From: Spirosoma agri
Lineage (GTDB): Bacteria > Bacteroidota > Bacteroidia > Cytophagales > Spirosomataceae
Assembly (NCBI RefSeq): GCF_010747415.1
Contig: NZ_JAAGNZ010000002.1
Location: 1,674,001 to 1,738,000 of the forward strand
DNA length: 64,000 nt
Direction of reading: 5' to 3'
Shown: one piece after another, positions 61,484 through 64,000 of the stretch
Numbering within the stretch: position 1 is the stretch's first letter
Layout: every line of letters starts with the position of its first letter
The notes under the pieces: generated by a model
What the model saw: only the letters and a program-made list of their open reading frames with translations
Database searches by the model: none
Told to the model about the DNA's origin: nothing
Translations under genes and position numbers: made by a program

Positions 61484-64000
61484 TTATTTCCCCGCTGAAA
61501 TCAGATTGGCAAAGAGTCGATAGGCTCCCGGCACACCGGCGGGCAACTCCCGGAAGAACACAAGACCCGTGTACATGAAGCTTCCTTTGCCGTACTTGGC
61601 GTAGATCAGACTTCCCTGCTTAGGCGCTTCGTTCTGATCATGCGACGAGAAAATGGGTTCGTAGGCTTTGTCCCAATCCTGCGCAAAGTAAATGCCGCGC
61701 TCCTGAATCCAGCCCGAAAAATCGGCTTCGGTGATCTTGTTCGGGTAATTGAGCAGGGGATGCTGCGGGTTGATGAACGTCATCGGTGCATCCTCTTCCG
61801 TTACGCGCTCGTTCACCACTTTGAAGGGATAAGGGCCCATCTGGCTAACCTTGAGCCCGTTCTGAATAAAACCCGATCCGCCCGGCGTAACGTACTGAAC
61901 CACCATCGTTCCGCCGTTCTTTACGTATTCCATCAGCGTAGCCTGATAATTGGCCAGGTAATCATTGATATTGTATGCCCGTATGCCGACCACAATCGCA
62001 TCGTAACCGGACAGATTCTGGCTTAGTTCGGCCGGGCCGAGAATTGTGACGCGACAGCCCATCTGCTGCAACGCGGCAGGAACCTCATCGCCAGCTCCAA
62101 CGATGTAGCCTACATTCTTAGCCGTTACTTTTACGTCCAGTTTGACCAGCTTGGCTTCGGCAGGAGGGAAGAGCGTTTGCGTTGGAATGTGCTTGTAGGC
62201 AATGATGCGCAGCCCGGTTGTGAATGTGCCGTCTGGTGTTCCGGTGTTCATAACGGCTTGTAGTTTGCCATTCTGAGCCTGGGCCGTCGGGATAATTTTG
62301 AACGTTACCCGTTGCTCACTTCCCTTACCCGCCAGCGAGAAAGGCAGTGATGCTGGTTCAACTGTCCAGCCTGAGGGGGCATTGATTTTTACGGTTCCCG
62401 ATACATTGGCCCGTCCCGCCCGCAGGACAAGTTCCGCCGTTTTAGGTGTTGCATCCGAGAACGCATATACCCGTTCTGTCATATTAGCCGTTACGTCAGG
62501 CTGGATGATAAAGGGCCGGTAAATCTCGCCATCGACCGGGTCCGTTGATTTGTATACAACCGGCCGGCTGAAGGTAAACCGTTGGCCGCTAATCTCGAAC
62601 GTATAGCTGGCCGTTAGTGCGGGCGGATTTTCGGGTAATCCGATAAGCTGTTGATTGTCGACCTGAAATACGCCTTTAACGATTGGTTTTTCGAGCCAGT
62701 AGGGTTGTGAAATTTTCTGCGTTTTCGGGATAGTCACGAGCGTTGGCAACAGCACCACATCGTTTGGTTTGAGGGCCAGATTCAGCGTCGTATCCTTACC
62801 CGTCGAGTAGCGGACATTTACCAGCGTAACGGGTACGTCGGTCCGGCTGACGATATTGGTTGCTATTTTGATGGTTTCGCCGGGCGTGGCGGCAAAGTCG
62901 GTTGGATTGGTTTCAAACCACAGGCCCAGGCATTGCCGAATCAGCGTTTCTACTTCCTGTCGCTTGGCCTTGACGTAAATCGACGTGGTGTCGAGTTTGT
63001 TGAGGGCACCGTATAGCTGGACCAGCGCGGGCACCGACGCATCGGGTTGATCGGGTTTGAAGCTGGCAATGAGTTTGGTAACTTGTCCCTGCACAGCGGC
63101 ACTGTTAGGCACCCGTTTCCAGGTCAGGTCAATACCATCGAGTGGATCTTTTTCGACCGGATCTCCGCCTTTCAGCAGCAGATAGTCGATGCGGGCACTC
63201 CGGTTAGCAGCTACCCCAAATCCCTGACTCTTGTGCTGACTACGACTTTCGGAGGCAATCTCACCGTATGATTTGCCCAGCAATGGGTTGTACAAACCCG
63301 TTTCGATACCGATCAGGTTACCGGCTTCGTCGGGTTTTTTATTGCTCATGAACGCACCGGGAATAAACATATTCCAGAGAATGCGCTTGGCCTGCCAGGG
63401 CTTCACGTAGGTCAGCTGTTCGGGAAATTTCGTCGGATCGTTAGAAATCTTGAATGCCTGCTCGGCTAGAAAGCCGGATGCGCTATGGTGACCGTGACCC
63501 GCACGGGCGTCGGGCGGAAAACGGGTGATAATGACATCTGGCTGGTACTTACGGATCATCCAGACAACGTCGGCCAGCACTTTATCCTGCCCCCACGTCC
63601 GAACGGCTTCGTCCGTCGATTTAGAAAAACCGAAGTCGTAAGCGCGGCTGAAAAACTGGTCGGGCCCATCAACGCGCCGGGCGGCCAGCAACTCCTGCGT
63701 GCGAATGACGCCAATGTTTTCGCCCTGTTCCGGACCGATCAGGTTTTGGCCGCCATCGCCCCGTGTCAGCGACAGATAACCCGTCCGCACCAGTCGATCC
63801 TTGGCCAGATAAGCCAGCATCAGCGTATTCTCATCGTCGGGGTGAGCGGCTATGTACAATACTGACCCCAGCACGTTCAATTTTTTCAGGTTGGATAAAA
63901 TTTCGCCGGGTGCTGGGGGTTTGATTGGGCCGTAAGGAACCTGAGCGAATAGGGTTGACACAAGGGAACAACCAAGAAGTAGGGCAGACAGGCGTTTGCG
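61484..64000 (-). CDS. PIG-L family deacetylase, N-terminus cut by the right edge
   Basis: At least 838 residues are in the window; the frame is open to base 64000 and the codons before the GTG at 63961 read KRLSALLLGCSLVSTLFAQ, the rest of a signal peptide, so the true start is just outside. The PIG-L/LmbE domain follows: LGSVLYIAAHPDDENTLMLA with the zinc-binding HPDD, TRGDGGQN, and ARAGHGHHSASGFLAEQA with the second His. After about residue 300 come beta domains (APSGWTVEPASLPFSLAGKG, NPQ-type strands) and near the end a GATase-1-like module (YDAIVVGIRAYNINDYLANY, MVVQYVTPGGSGF). Members deacetylate N-acetyl sugars. It is exported; the partners are outside the window. Confidence 0.9.
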   Translation of the reverse strand, partial: RKRLSALLLGCSLVSTLFAQVPYGPIKPPAPGEILSNLKKLNVLGSVLYIAAHPDDENTLMLAYLAKDRLVRTGYLSLTRGDGGQNLIGPEQGENIGVIRTQELLAARRVDGPDQFFSRAYDFGFSKSTDEAVRTWGQDKVLADVVWMIRKYQPDVIITRFPPDARAGHGHHSASGFLAEQAFKISNDPTKFPEQLTYVKPWQAKRILWNMFIPGAFMSNKKPDEAGNLIGIETGLYNPLLGKSYGEIASESRSQHKSQGFGVAANRSARIDYLLLKGGDPVEKDPLDGIDLTWKRVPNSAAVQGQVTKLIASFKPDQPDASVPALVQLYGALNKLDTTSIYVKAKRQEVETLIRQCLGLWFETNPTDFAATPGETIKIATNIVSRTDVPVTLVNVRYSTGKDTTLNLALKPNDVVLLPTLVTIPKTQKISQPYWLEKPIVKGVFQVDNQQLIGLPENPPALTASYTFEISGQRFTFSRPVVYKSTDPVDGEIYRPFIIQPDVTANMTERVYAFSDATPKTAELVLRAGRANVSGTVKINAPSGWTVEPASLPFSLAGKGSEQRVTFKIIPTAQAQNGKLQAVMNTGTPDGTFTTGLRIIAYKHIPTQTLFPPAEAKLVKLDVKVTAKNVGYIVGAGDEVPAALQQMGCRVTILGPAELSQNLSGYDAIVVGIRAYNINDYLANYQATLMEYVKNGGTMVVQYVTPGGSGFIQNGLKVSQMGPYPFKVVNERVTEEDAPMTFINPQHPLLNYPNKITEADFSGWIQERGIYFAQDWDKAYEPIFSSHDQNEAPKQGSLIYAKYGKGSFMYTGLVFFRELPAGVPGAYRLFANLISAGK

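Noticed and set aside
1..64000. CRISPR arrays, insertion sequences, tRNA or rRNA genes
   Set aside because: I looked for regular direct repeats, transposase motifs and clover-leaf or rRNA-like sequence and found none.

Overview
The window looks like a chromosome segment of a Cytophagales bacterium (Bacteroidota), most like Spirosoma or a close relative. The reasons are the lack of Shine-Dalgarno leaders, many short SPII lipoproteins, a propeller-type sensor kinase with a NarL/FixJ regulator, PVC-type cytochrome proteins, and a TAnnTTTG-type promoter element in front of fabF. The genus is an inference from gene content and protein character, not from a marker gene. I see no rRNA, tRNA, insertion sequence, phage or CRISPR array. 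Both edges cut genes: a GT-C-like membrane protein at the left and a PIG-L deacetylase at the right.

Layout. 1-4 kb: a membrane glycosyltransferase-like protein, a small protein with an eight-residue acidic repeat tail, and a decayed stretch. 4-10.4 kb: two GH13 enzymes (one a lipoprotein that resembles trehalose synthase) flank a tandem pair of DUF421 membrane proteins and are followed by an SMP-30-like lipoprotein. 10.4-13.5 kb: VanZ-like protein and a sparsely coding stretch with tiny ORFs and unexplained hairpins. 13.5-17.2 kb: a lipoprotein, a TetR regulator divergent from a fabF-type ketosynthase, and another lipoprotein. 17.8-21.4 kb: a large cytochrome/propeller protein followed by a secreted alpha/beta hydrolase. 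21.6-25.1 kb: a DUF892 stress protein, two hypotheticals, an SDR and a histone-deacetylase-like amidohydrolase. 25.2-30 kb: a two-component system and an HpaI-type aldolase. 30-36.9 kb: a methyltransferase with a small partner, a large secreted protein, a transglutaminase-like protein divergent from a secreted DUF296 protein, and a bifunctional nuclease. 37-40.3 kb: etfBA, a TPR protein, a lipoprotein.

40.6-52.6 kb is an exopolysaccharide locus. Three plus-strand genes (a WecB/TagA/CpsF enzyme and two glycosyltransferases) converge on a tight eight-gene minus-strand operon: Wza-like exporter, Wzc-like tyrosine kinase, initiating sugar transferase, Wzx flippase, acyltransferase, Wzy polymerase, GT2, acyltransferase. 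Together they provide initiation, extension, acylation, flipping, polymerisation and export for a Wzx/Wzy-dependent polymer.

53.1-55 kb holds metal and oxidative-stress genes (Nramp transporter, Dps). 55.2-60.7 kb is an operon of a DeoR regulator, a fused 5-oxoprolinase/hydantoinase and a methyltransferase, divergent from nudK across a promoter region that carries a likely DeoR operator. The oxoprolinase gene contains an in-frame palindromic REP-like insertion, the most unusual single piece of sequence here. The other noteworthy structures are a TetR-type palindrome placed over the fabF promoter, a terminator-like hairpin between dps and mntH, and several very long perfect hairpins between convergent genes. 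I did not find a complete system that I could call new with confidence.
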